DNA from: Pseudomonadota bacterium
GTDB taxonomy: Bacteria > Pseudomonadota > Gammaproteobacteria > Burkholderiales > Burkholderiaceae_E
Direction: 5' to 3'
NCBI GenBank assembly: GCA_029779435.1
Contig: JAKPAM010000256.1
Span: forward strand, 1 to 64,000
Length of the DNA stretch: 64,000 nucleotides
The translations under genes were made by a program, and so were the position numbers. Positions within the stretch are counted from its first letter, which is position 1. Each line of letters begins with the position of its first letter. Positions 42,140 to 49,502 of the stretch are shown here, piece by piece. The notes under the pieces were generated by a model. That model was given only the letters and a program-made list of their open reading frames with translations, was not told the DNA's origin and searched no databases.

Positions 42140-43624
42140 TCAGGCGGACAGGTCGCCGGCGATCTGCTGGATGCGCAGGACCACGAACTCGGCGGGCTTG
42201 AGCGGCGCGAAGCCGACGTGGATGTTCACGACCCCCATGTCGATGTCGGCCTGGGTCGTGGTGGTGCGGTCGCACTTCACGAAGTAGGCCTCGCGCGGCG
42301 TCGCCCCCTGGAACGCACCCTGGCGGAACAGCGTCTGCATGAACGCGTTGATGTTCAGGCGGATCTGCGACCACAGCGGCTCGTCGTTGGGCTCGAATAC
42401 CACCCACTGCGTGCCGCGGAACAACGACTCCTCGAGGAACAGCGCCATGCGGCGCACGGGCACGTACTTCCACTCCGAGCCGCGGTTGTTGTCGCCGTCC
42501 AGCGTGCGCGCACCCCACACCACGTTGCCGTAGGCGGGCATCGTGCGCAGGCAGTTGATGGCCAGCGGATTCAACGCGCCGTTCTCGGCGTCGCTCAACG
42601 CGTCCTGGAATCCGACGATGCCGTTGATCGTCGCCTCGGTGCCGGCGGGTGCCTTCCACACGCCGCGCCGCGAGTCGGTGCGCGCGAAGATGCCCGCGAC
42701 GAATCCGCAGGGGGGATAGGGCGTGATCGCGCCTTCTTTCAGCGGATCCGGGGCCAGCGCCCACGGAAAGTAGAAGGCCGCATGCGAAGGAGCGCTGCCA
42801 ATGATGTCGGTGAGCGCGCCCGTCACGCTGTCGCGGGTCGAGCCCTCGGGACAGTCGACGATCAGGAACGCCCGGCGATCCGCGCATTTCTGCGCCAGCG
42901 TCGCGATCTCCGAGGCCTTGGTCATTCCCGGCACGCAGACGATGTTGAACAGATCGATCTTGTCGGCCGGCTTGCCTTCCTCGAACAGCTTCGGAATGTC
43001 GGCGGCCACCGCGTCTTCGGCCGGATCGAGCACGTCGCCATCGGCGCCATCCGCAAAGGTATCCTCCGCATCGGTCGTCGGATCTGACGTCGCGACCGAG
43101 GCCACCTTGATGATGCGCGAACGATCCTTGATGTAGTCGGTGACGAAGCGCGAGTTGCCGGCATCGCGCGTCAGATTCTCGAAGGATTCGACCGTCGCGC
43201 CATCGAGCAGCACTTCGATCTTGAAGCGGTCCGCGACGCCCGGACGCGGGCTCACCTTGACCTTGTACGCATGAGCCCATTCGCCGGGAGAACTGGCCTC
43301 GAATCCGAAGCCCGCGGCTTCCGCGGTTGCGGTCGCCGCGACGCCGGAACCTTCACCGCTCTTGGCCAGGCGGATGATGTAGGCATCGGTACCGCCGTTA
43401 TTGAAGAAATGCATGACCGAATGGCCGAGCAGCGTGCGGCCGTCGAGCCCGCCGTACTCGCGTTCGTAGTCGGCGAAACTGAACACCCGCCCCGCCTTGT
43501 CGGTCGCGCCCTTCTTCGCCCAGCCGATGAACAGCGCGATGGAGGTGGCCACGCCCGCGATGGTGCGTACGCCGCTGGAGACTTCTTCGACGTAAACGCC
43601 GGGATACGTCAGGGCCTGGGGCAT
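42140..43624 (-). CDS. eCIS contractile sheath protein (gp18-like)
   Basis: A 494-residue sheath subunit. It starts TYPGVYVEEVSSGVRTIAGV with TSIALFIGWAKKGATDKAG, the canonical sheath N-terminus. The C-terminal domain has NINAFMQTLFRQGAFQGATP, YFVKCDRTTTTQADIDMG and VNIHVGFAPLKPAEFVVL, forming the handshake arms between subunits. Length is that of Pvc2-type sheaths. Only one sheath gene is present versus three in PVC. GAGAGG precedes the ATG by a good distance. Confidence 0.95.
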   Translation of the reverse strand: MPQALTYPGVYVEEVSSGVRTIAGVATSIALFIGWAKKGATDKAGRVFSFADYEREYGGLDGRTLLGHSVMHFFNNGGTDAYIIRLAKSGEGSGVAATATAEAAGFGFEASSPGEWAHAYKVKVSPRPGVADRFKIEVLLDGATVESFENLTRDAGNSRFVTDYIKDRSRIIKVASVATSDPTTDAEDTFADGADGDVLDPAEDAVAADIPKLFEEGKPADKIDLFNIVCVPGMTKASEIATLAQKCADRRAFLIVDCPEGSTRDSVTGALTDIIGSAPSHAAFYFPWALAPDPLKEGAITPYPPCGFVAGIFARTDSRRGVWKAPAGTEATINGIVGFQDALSDAENGALNPLAINCLRTMPAYGNVVWGARTLDGDNNRGSEWKYVPVRRMALFLEESLFRGTQWVVFEPNDEPLWSQIRLNINAFMQTLFRQGAFQGATPREAYFVKCDRTTTTQADIDMGVVNIHVGFAPLKPAEFVVLRIQQIAGDLSA

Positions 43625-43639
43625 TGGAGCCTCTCTTGT

Positions 43640-43909
43640 CTAGCTGATCGGGTTGCGGCGGAACGCGGATCCTGGCGCGCAGGCGTAGACGCAATGACCG
43701 TCGGGAAGCAGGCGCCTCACGAGCACGCCTCGCTCGACGAGTCTCGCGAGCGCGGCTTCGACGCTGTTCAACGTGGGCTGCTCCCGCCGGTCGAGCCACC
43801 AGCGCGCGATGCCTTCCGGCGTATCGGCGGCGGTCGAATGCAATGAAACGTATTTCTCGAGTTCACGAGCGATTCCTTCGACCTCGGCATCGACAGGCGT
43901 GTGGTTCAC
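43640..43909 (-). CDS. Small winged-helix-like protein, first gene of the eCIS operon
   Basis: An 89-residue protein: helix VEGIARELEKYVSLHSTAAD, then DTPEGIARWWLDRREQPTLN, VEAALARLVERGVLVRRLLP and YACAPGS, a probable winged-helix fold. I place the start at GTG 43909 because GGAAG lies just before it and a strong sigma-54 promoter (43935-43951) implies transcription starts near 43924, which would exclude the upstream ATG 43963. Its stop is 15 nt before the sheath start. Small HTH-like genes occur at this position in other eCIS loci; a regulatory or assembly role is possible. Confidence 0.7.
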   Translation of the reverse strand: MNHTPVDAEVEGIARELEKYVSLHSTAADTPEGIARWWLDRREQPTLNSVEAALARLVERGVLVRRLLPDGHCVYACAPGSAFRRNPIS

Positions 43910-43934
43910 GTGCGGCTTCCGTGGGAAAGGACAG

Positions 43935-43951
43935 AGCAACGCGCGTACCAG
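43935..43951 (-). promoter_or_regulatory. Sigma-54 (-24/-12) promoter of the eCIS operon
   Basis: On the minus strand the sequence is CTGGTACGCGCGTTGCT, matching the sigma-54 consensus YTGGYACGRNNNTTGCW at every fixed position with the required spacing. The -12 GC is at 43936-43937, so transcription should start near 43924, 15 nt before the GTG of the first operon gene. A sigma-54 activator gene lies immediately upstream. Confidence 0.8.
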
Positions 43952-44010
43952 CGGCCCGGGCAACGCGAATCAAGGACTTAGGCAGGAGTCGCGGCTCGTC
44001 GGGGCGAATG

Positions 44011-44054
44011 CGCCTCAGGCAGGACACAGCGGGTGAGGCGTCTTCGCCTCACCC
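44011..44054. promoter_or_regulatory. Inverted repeat upstream of the eCIS promoter
   Basis: GGGTGAGGCG (44031-44040) and CGCCTCACCC (44045-44054) make a perfect 10-bp inverted repeat with a 4-nt centre, and a third half-site CGCCTCA is at 44011-44017. It lies 60-105 nt upstream of the -24 element, the usual range for activator-binding sites of sigma-54 promoters. It also lies 60 nt after the stop of the activator gene and could instead be its terminator; there is no T-tract. Confidence 0.5.
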
Positions 44055-44114
44055 GGCACGAACGTGCGCGCGCTGTACGGCACGCGCGTCGCGCGGAAGT
44101 TCAACCAGAGAGGG

Positions 44115-45170
44115 CTAGCTGCCTTGGGAGCCGGATGGCGCACGAAAGTCGCGCGCACTAAGCTGGTACTTCCGTACCAGGCGGTTGAAACGGCTGCGCT
44201 CCTTGCCGGCGAGCCGCGCGGCCAGGCTCACGTTGCCGCCGGACTGCCGTAGCAGATGCTGAACGTAATCCCGTTCGAAGTCGGCAATGGCCCGCGCCTT
44301 GGCTTCGCGGAACGCGACGCCGTCGGCGATCGCCCTCGCTGCAGGCGCTTCGTGGCTTGCAGCGCCGTTGTGCTGTGCATCAGTGCTGCGCCTGGAGGCC
44401 AACCGCCGCTCCAGGCCCGCCTTGCGCGGCAGGCTCGGCAATAGCAGTTCATCGCCGTCCGCGAGCAGGAATTCCCGGTGCAGCAGGTTCTCCAACTCGC
44501 GGACATTGCCGGGCCAGTCGTAGGCGCGCAGCGCCGCGATCGCATCCGGGTGGAACACGCGCTCCGGCACCTGGTACTGGCGGCAGAGATTTCGCAGGAA
44601 CGCGCGCGCGAGCACCAGCGCGTCGTCGCCGCGATCACGCAGCGGCGGCACGTCCAGCGTCAGCACATCGAGCCGGTAGAGAAGGTCCTGGCGGAATCGT
44701 CCCTGGCGCGCGAGATTCGACAGGTCGACGTTGGTGGCGCCAAGCACGCGCACGTTGGCGATCCGCGCGCGCGAGGCGCCCAGCGGGCGATATTCGTGGT
44801 CCTGCAGGAAGCGCAGCAGCGCCACCTGCCCGGCCGCGCTCAGCGCTTCGAGTTCGTCGAGGAACAGCGTGCCGCCCTCGGCCTGCGCGACCAGTCCCGG
44901 GCGATTCTCGTGCGCGTCCGTGAAGGCGCCGCGCGTGTGTCCGAAAAGCTCGCTGCCGAACAAGGCATCGGGCAACGCGCCGCAGTTGATCGGAATGAAC
45001 GGACCTTCCGCACGAGTGCCCTGGTAGTGAATGGCACGCGCGGTGAGTTCCTTGCCGGTGCCGGTCTCGCCGTTGATGAGTACCGTCGCATCACAACGCG
45101 CAAAACGTTCGACCTGGGCCAGCAGGCGCTTGAACGCCGCCGACTCGCCGTGCACGAAAACGATGGGCAT
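44115..45170 (-). CDS. Sigma-54-dependent transcriptional activator (PspF-like), likely eCIS regulator
   Basis: A 351-residue bacterial enhancer-binding protein without an N-terminal receiver or GAF domain. The AAA+ domain starts at about residue 5: Walker A GETGTGKELTARAIHY, GSELFGHTRGAFTDA (the sigma-54-contacting GAFTGA loop with Gly to Asp), Walker B GGTLFLDELEAL and the R-finger region DLLYRLDVLTLDVPPLRDR. The C-terminus is a Fis-type HTH (QSGGNVSLAARLAGKERSRF). It is encoded directly upstream of, and in the same direction as, the eCIS operon, whose promoter is a sigma-54 type. The missing sensor domain means the input signal must come through another protein or through its level. Confidence 0.88.
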   Translation of the reverse strand: MPIVFVHGESAAFKRLLAQVERFARCDATVLINGETGTGKELTARAIHYQGTRAEGPFIPINCGALPDALFGSELFGHTRGAFTDAHENRPGLVAQAEGGTLFLDELEALSAAGQVALLRFLQDHEYRPLGASRARIANVRVLGATNVDLSNLARQGRFRQDLLYRLDVLTLDVPPLRDRGDDALVLARAFLRNLCRQYQVPERVFHPDAIAALRAYDWPGNVRELENLLHREFLLADGDELLLPSLPRKAGLERRLASRRSTDAQHNGAASHEAPAARAIADGVAFREAKARAIADFERDYVQHLLRQSGGNVSLAARLAGKERSRFNRLVRKYQLSARDFRAPSGSQGS

Positions 45171-45438
45171 GAGGACTCCTCACAGGCGGTACCGTTGCCG
45201 ATCGAACCGATGCGCCCCGCAAGAAGTATTGCAGCAATTGCGGGTCGATTGGCGGCCCGGCCCCCCCTCCCCGGTGGGGAATTACTATTGCGGTTGAAGT
45301 CTGACAACGTCGCCACTGTCGCGTTTCAGATAAAGATCGGATCCAAGCAGTCGATCGAGCGCCACCGCCATCTCTGGGCGGCGCGTTTCGACGCGCCGGA
45401 CCAGGTGGTCGATGAACTGAAACGCAAGGAGAAGGCCA
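45171..45438. other. Divergent intergenic region
   Basis: 268 bases between the activator gene (minus) and the SRPBCC gene (plus). It must hold both promoters, but I cannot assign confident -35/-10 elements. A plus-strand open stretch ending KRKEKANE at about 45440 looks helical but has no start codon or ribosome site. Confidence 0.35.
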
Positions 45439-45951
45439 ATGAGCGAAAGCAGCGTTGGCGGGGCGCCCCCCGCCCGGCACCACACGACGGTGGAGCGGGT
45501 GTCCGAGCGCGAGGTGGCGGTCACGCGCATCTTCGACGCGCCCGTGCGCCTGGTGTTCGGGGCCTGGAGCCGACCCGAACTGTTCAAGCGCTGGTGGGTG
45601 CCTAAATCCATGGGCATGACGCTGCTGTCGTGCGAGTTGGATGTACGCGTCGGCGGCTGCTATCGCCTGGTGTTCGACCATGATCCGGAGCCGATGGCGT
45701 TCTTCGGCACCTATCTGGAGGTGGTCGCGCCTTCGCGCCTGGTGTGGACGAACGAGGAAGGCGGCGAAGGCGGCCCGGTGACGACGGTCACGTTCGAGGA
45801 ACAGGGCGAGCAGACGCTGGTAGTGATGCGTGAACGCCACGCCTCGAAGGCGTCCCTCGACGCGGCCGGCACCGGGGCCGCCGACGCGACGGTCGAGACC
45901 TTCAGGCAACTGGACGAACTGCTGGCGGAGCGGGGCGCGGGACGGCCCTGA
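45439..45951 (+). CDS. SRPBCC (AHSA1-like) domain protein
   Basis: A 170-residue START/Bet v1-fold protein of the AHSA1/polyketide-cyclase-like group: VTRIFDAPVRLVFGAWSRPE, LFKRWWVPKSMGM, then GTYLEVVAPSRLVWTNEE and GEQTLVVMRERH, the common order in stand-alone family members. It has a hydrophobic ligand cavity; the ligand is unknown. AAGGAG lies 8 nt before the ATG. Such genes are often paired with an ArsR regulator, but none is complete here. Confidence 0.85.
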   Translation: MSESSVGGAPPARHHTTVERVSEREVAVTRIFDAPVRLVFGAWSRPELFKRWWVPKSMGMTLLSCELDVRVGGCYRLVFDHDPEPMAFFGTYLEVVAPSRLVWTNEEGGEGGPVTTVTFEEQGEQTLVVMRERHASKASLDAAGTGAADATVETFRQLDELLAERGAGRP

Positions 45952-46011
45952 CGCAGGCGCGGGCGCGCCGGCCGGGCCGGGCCGGGCCGGCGGAAGGTGG
46001 TAAGCGCGTCG

Positions 46012-46569
46012 TCAGCGCGCGCGCCGGTAGTGCATGGCGACCGCACCGTTGCGGAACGGCTTCGCCGAGATCAAATCGAGCCGTCGCGTACCGGGCAGCC
46101 CGCTCTCGTACAGGGTCGGGCCATGACCGGCGATCCTGGGGTGGACGAGCAGCCTGTATTCGTCGATCAGATCCAGCCGGTCAAGCTCGGTCGCGAGCTT
46201 GCCGCTACCGAGGAGCACCCCGTCCGGGGTCGCGTCCTTGAGCTTTTGCACGCCCGTGCGCAGGTCGCCGGTGATGTGGTGGCTGTTGGTCCACGGGAAG
46301 TCCTTTCGCGTCGAGGACACCACGTACTTCGGCTTGGCCTCCAGTTTGACCGCCCACTCGCGTATCGCCGGCGGCGCGTCCGCGTCGCCGCGGGCGACCG
46401 CCGGCCAATAGCTCTCCATCATCTCGTAGGTGACGCGGCCCCACAGCATCGCCCCACCCTCGTCCATGAGGCGGGTGAAGAAGGCGTGCGTCTCGTCGTC
46501 GGCGATTCCCTCCTCGTGGTCGACGCAGCCGTCCAGCGTGACGTTGATACTGAAGGTCAAAAGCCCCAT
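46012..46569 (-). CDS. RibD C-terminal/dihydrofolate-reductase family protein
   Basis: A 185-residue RibD_C superfamily reductase: LLTFSINVTLDGCVDHEEGI, AMLWGRVTYEMMESYWP, then VLLGSGKLATELDRLDLIDE, where GSG replaces the usual GGG, and VHPRIAGHGPTLYESG. NAD(P)H-dependent; substrate unknown. ATG 46569 has GGAGG at a good distance. It is convergent with the SRPBCC gene; the spacer contains a run of CCGGG units (about 45972-45991). A second, different member is at 13109-13684. Confidence 0.85.
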   Translation of the reverse strand: MGLLTFSINVTLDGCVDHEEGIADDETHAFFTRLMDEGGAMLWGRVTYEMMESYWPAVARGDADAPPAIREWAVKLEAKPKYVVSSTRKDFPWTNSHHITGDLRTGVQKLKDATPDGVLLGSGKLATELDRLDLIDEYRLLVHPRIAGHGPTLYESGLPGTRRLDLISAKPFRNGAVAMHYRRAR

Positions 46570-47046
46570 GGTGTCCTCCGTTCGAGGTAAGCGACGGGCC
46601 TCTTGGTCATCGAGCTGCAGATCCGCCAACGGCATCGCATCAGTAAGCGCGGCGACACCTACCTGTGAACCTTGCTGATTCGCGGTGCCAGGGCCGTATT
46701 GCGCCACAGCCTATGCAGTCGCTCCGACTGGGTCGCCTGATTCGCTAACAGGCGCAACAACAGCAGCCGTCACACTGGCCAACCGCAACGCCCGCATCGT
46801 CTGAGCGCTGCTGGCTCGCAATACCGACTATCGCCCCGAGCAAACGAGCGCCGCTCCGACGTGAGCGCTGATCTTCCAACACTCGATCAAACAGGAGTAC
46901 CGAACCCCTCCGCAGATTGCCCAGCAAGACAGCTCGTGATGGCAACGACAGGTAAGACCGGGGTCGAGAAAGCTCGAAACGGACAGCGCACGAACCCAGT
47001 GCTCTCAAGCGATAGAGCCCCGACCAGCCAATCCCATCAGGGACTT
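46570..47046. other. Intergenic region of atypical composition
   Basis: 477 bases without a supportable gene. GC is lower than the flanks in its right half. CGCCTGATTCGCTAACAGGCG near 46733-46753 is a short imperfect inverted repeat containing an RYYYAAC-like core; on its own it is not enough to call an attC site. Confidence 0.4.
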
Positions 47047-47361
47047 TCAGGCCGCTTGAGGATCTGCCCGACGCGGTTCTACACGCCGCAAGATCTCATC
47101 GCGCGTGGGGAGAGTCTTCAAGTCGTAGATTGCCTGGAGATTGAGCCAGGACGCCGCATCTCCACCAAAGTAGCGCGCCAGTCGTTCCGCTGTGTCCGCA
47201 GTAACGGCTCTGCGCTCCTTTACGATCTCATGAATGCGGGTCGCCGGCACACCGAGCGCAAGGGCCAGGGCATTGACACTCATCTGCAAGGGTCCAAGGA
47301 ACTCCTCTCTGAGAACCTCACCCGGATGAACTGGGCGCATTCGATTGACAGGACGAGACAT
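47047..47361 (-). CDS. higA: HigA-type antitoxin
   Basis: A 104-residue HigA-family antitoxin: MRPVHPGEVLREEFLGPLQM, then the helix-turn-helix VNALALALGVPATRIHEIVK and RRAVTADTAERLARYFGGD, all diagnostic. It would bind its own operator and neutralise HigB. It starts 8 nt after the stop of a truncated higB, the usual toxin-first order, so the toxin half of the pair is broken and the antitoxin is probably an orphan that may still repress or counter other toxins. Confidence 0.88.
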   Translation of the reverse strand: MSRPVNRMRPVHPGEVLREEFLGPLQMSVNALALALGVPATRIHEIVKERRAVTADTAERLARYFGGDAASWLNLQAIYDLKTLPTRDEILRRVEPRRADPQAA

Positions 47362-47368
47362 GGCAACC

Positions 47369-47558
47369 TCAGTGATAGTCGACGATCTCAACGTCAGCCG
47401 GACCGGCCTCCGTCCAGACAAAGCAGATACGAAACTGGTCGTTGACCCGGATACTGAACTGTCCCTTTCGGTCTCCTCGCAGGGCTTCGAGGTGGTGTAA
47501 TACGTCAAGCGGAATGACGCGCGTCGAAGAGCACGGTGCCACCGACGACAGCCGCAGA
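47369..47558 (-). pseudogene. higB: 5'-truncated HigB (RelE-like) toxin
   Basis: The C-terminal half of a HigB toxin is readable: LEALRGDRKGQFSIRVNDQF, RICFVW and ADVEIVDYH. The N-terminal half is missing: the frame runs back to 47611 into the 3' end of the ilvD-like gene, where the sequence is not HigB-like, and no good start codon precedes the conserved part. The junction with the dehydratase gene suggests a deletion. Confidence 0.72.
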
Positions 47559-49277
47559 TCACGTGACACAGCCGTAGTGCGCCGACGACACCAGGCGCAC
47601 GTACTTATCATGCACCGAGCCGGGCCGGATGCGTACGCTCAGATCGGGCGCTTGCCAGGCCGCCAGCCGGCGAGCCAGCTCATCGTCGCCGATATCCAAC
47701 ATAAGCGTGCGCGCGCCGGGGTCGATGGTGATGGCATCACCTTCCTGCACGACGGCGATAGGGCCTCCGCGCGCCGCCTCGGGCGCGATGTGGCCGATCA
47801 GGATGCCATGCGAGACGCCGGAGAAGCGGCCGTCGGTGATCAGCGCCACCTGCTCGCCCAAGCCGCGGCCCTGCAACTGGATCGTCAGCATCACCATCTC
47901 GGGCATGCCGGGGCCGCCGACCGGCCCCACGTTGCGCACGACGATCACGTCGCCGGGCTGGATGCGCCCTGCGCGGATCGCGGCCATCGTGTCGGCCTCG
48001 CTGTCGAACACCCGGGCCGGGCCGCGGAATACGCCGTTGGCCAGGGTCTTGCCCGACAGCTTGAGCAGCGCGCTCTCGGGCGCCAGGTTGCCGCGCAGCA
48101 CGCTGATGTGCTGACCCGCGGGCGCCAGCGGCCGCGTGACCGGATGCACGATGTCTTGCGCCTCCAACTCGTCGAGCGAGGGCACGTCGGCCAGGTTGTC
48201 GGCGAGAGTGCTGCCGGTGGCGGTGATCACGTCGCCATGCAGCAGACCGTGGCGCAGCAATTCCTTCATTACCACCGGCACGCCGCCCAGCGCATGCAGG
48301 CTGGGCATCGCATAAGGGCCGTGCGGCTGCAGATTGACGATCAGCGGCACGCGGGCGCCGATGGCATGGATACGCTCGATGGTGATCGGCACCTGCGCCT
48401 CGCGCGCCAGGGCCAGCAGGTGCAGATACATATTGGTGCTGCCACCCATCGCATACAGCGTGGTGATGGCGTTCTCGAAGGCGCGCTCCGTCAGGATGTC
48501 TCGCGGCCGGATGCCCAGCGCCATCAACCGGTACAGCGCCTGCACCGAGGCCAGTGCCTGAGCTCGCACGTCGGCATGGATGTCGCCGGCCACGCCGTCG
48601 TCGGCCGGGTGCGAGGCGCCGCGCGGCAGCATCAGGCCGATCGCTTCGGCCGCGGTGCTCATGGTGTTGGCGGTGAACATGGCGCCGCAGGTGCCGCTGC
48701 CCGGCATCACGTTGCGTTCCAGCTCGGCGTACTGGGCATCGCTGAGCCGGCCGGCCTCGTGCGCGGCGCGGCCTTCGGCCCAGTCCATGATCGTGATGTT
48801 GCGGCCCTTGGCCGCATAGGGCTCGAACGATACGGCCCCGGGCGAGGCCGTGCCCGGATAGACGACCAGGCCGAAGGCGTTGGTGCGCGCCAGCGGCATC
48901 ATCGCCGCGGCACCCGTCTTGTCGCAGCCCGAGATCACGATCATCGCCTGGCCGTGGTGGGCACGGTGGCCGATCTCGAAACAGTCAGCCACCACGTCGC
49001 GCGAGACCAGGCTGAAGCCGGCCGTGGGCGTGCCCTGGGTCAGCGCGTCGGACACGGCCGGCGCGCCCACCACCAGGCCCTGGCCGCCCTGGGCCGCCAC
49101 GGCATCCACCAGCAGGTCGGCGATGGTTCGCACGCGGTTGTTGCAGCGGTGAGCATTGGTCCAGGCGCTGGCGATCGTCACCACGGCATTGGCCTGGGCC
49201 GTGCGATCGGGGTCGAAGCCCGCCGCGCGCACTTCCACGCGGCTGTTCTTCCAGTAGCTGGGCCGGTCTGCTTGCAT
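47559..49277 (-). CDS. IlvD/Edd family dehydratase
   Basis: A 572-residue dehydratase of the dihydroxyacid/6-phosphogluconate dehydratase family, which removes water from 2,3-dihydroxy acids using an Fe-S cluster. Cluster and active-site motifs: [30 protein letters not shown], then GRFSGVSHG near the C-terminus. The sequence is not the classical IlvD of branched-chain synthesis; a sugar-acid or other dihydroxyacid substrate is likely. ATG 49277 is preferred over 49313. Next to the truncated higB. Confidence 0.85.
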   Translation of the reverse strand: MQADRPSYWKNSRVEVRAAGFDPDRTAQANAVVTIASAWTNAHRCNNRVRTIADLLVDAVAAQGGQGLVVGAPAVSDALTQGTPTAGFSLVSRDVVADCFEIGHRAHHGQAMIVISGCDKTGAAAMMPLARTNAFGLVVYPGTASPGAVSFEPYAAKGRNITIMDWAEGRAAHEAGRLSDAQYAELERNVMPGSGTCGAMFTANTMSTAAEAIGLMLPRGASHPADDGVAGDIHADVRAQALASVQALYRLMALGIRPRDILTERAFENAITTLYAMGGSTNMYLHLLALAREAQVPITIERIHAIGARVPLIVNLQPHGPYAMPSLHALGGVPVVMKELLRHGLLHGDVITATGSTLADNLADVPSLDELEAQDIVHPVTRPLAPAGQHISVLRGNLAPESALLKLSGKTLANGVFRGPARVFDSEADTMAAIRAGRIQPGDVIVVRNVGPVGGPGMPEMVMLTIQLQGRGLGEQVALITDGRFSGVSHGILIGHIAPEAARGGPIAVVQEGDAITIDPGARTLMLDIGDDELARRLAAWQAPDLSVRIRPGSVHDKYVRLVSSAHYGCVT

Positions 49278-49502
49278 GTCGTCTCGTCTGTCGTCGCTAT
49301 GGTTGCCGATCAATCATAATCGGTCCATCGACGTCAGAGGAGGTGTCGTGTCATGGCCGACCTCGCCATCGTCCCGCCGGATCGTCACGCGGTCGTCGAT
49401 GCGTTGCCGGCACGCGTGCCCAGGGAGAGCGGAATCAGGACGGAAAGCTCGATCAGTCCTTGGCGCTGGCGACGATCGAGACGCGTCCGCGGGCGCGGCC
49501 GC

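Noticed and set aside
17761-43909. Prophage or type VI secretion system
   Set aside because: No capsid, portal, terminase, lysis or integrase genes, and no TssJLM membrane complex or ClpV-type chaperone; the AAA ATPase, DUF4255, DUF4157 and CIS-tube set indicates an eCIS.
45297-45440. ArsR-type regulator fragment before the SRPBCC gene
   Set aside because: The translated stretch is helical and charged but shows no helix-turn-helix motif or start codon.
46730-46760. attC site near CGCTAACAGGCG
   Set aside because: Only one core-like heptamer and a short inverted repeat; no matching second core or L arms at usual distance.
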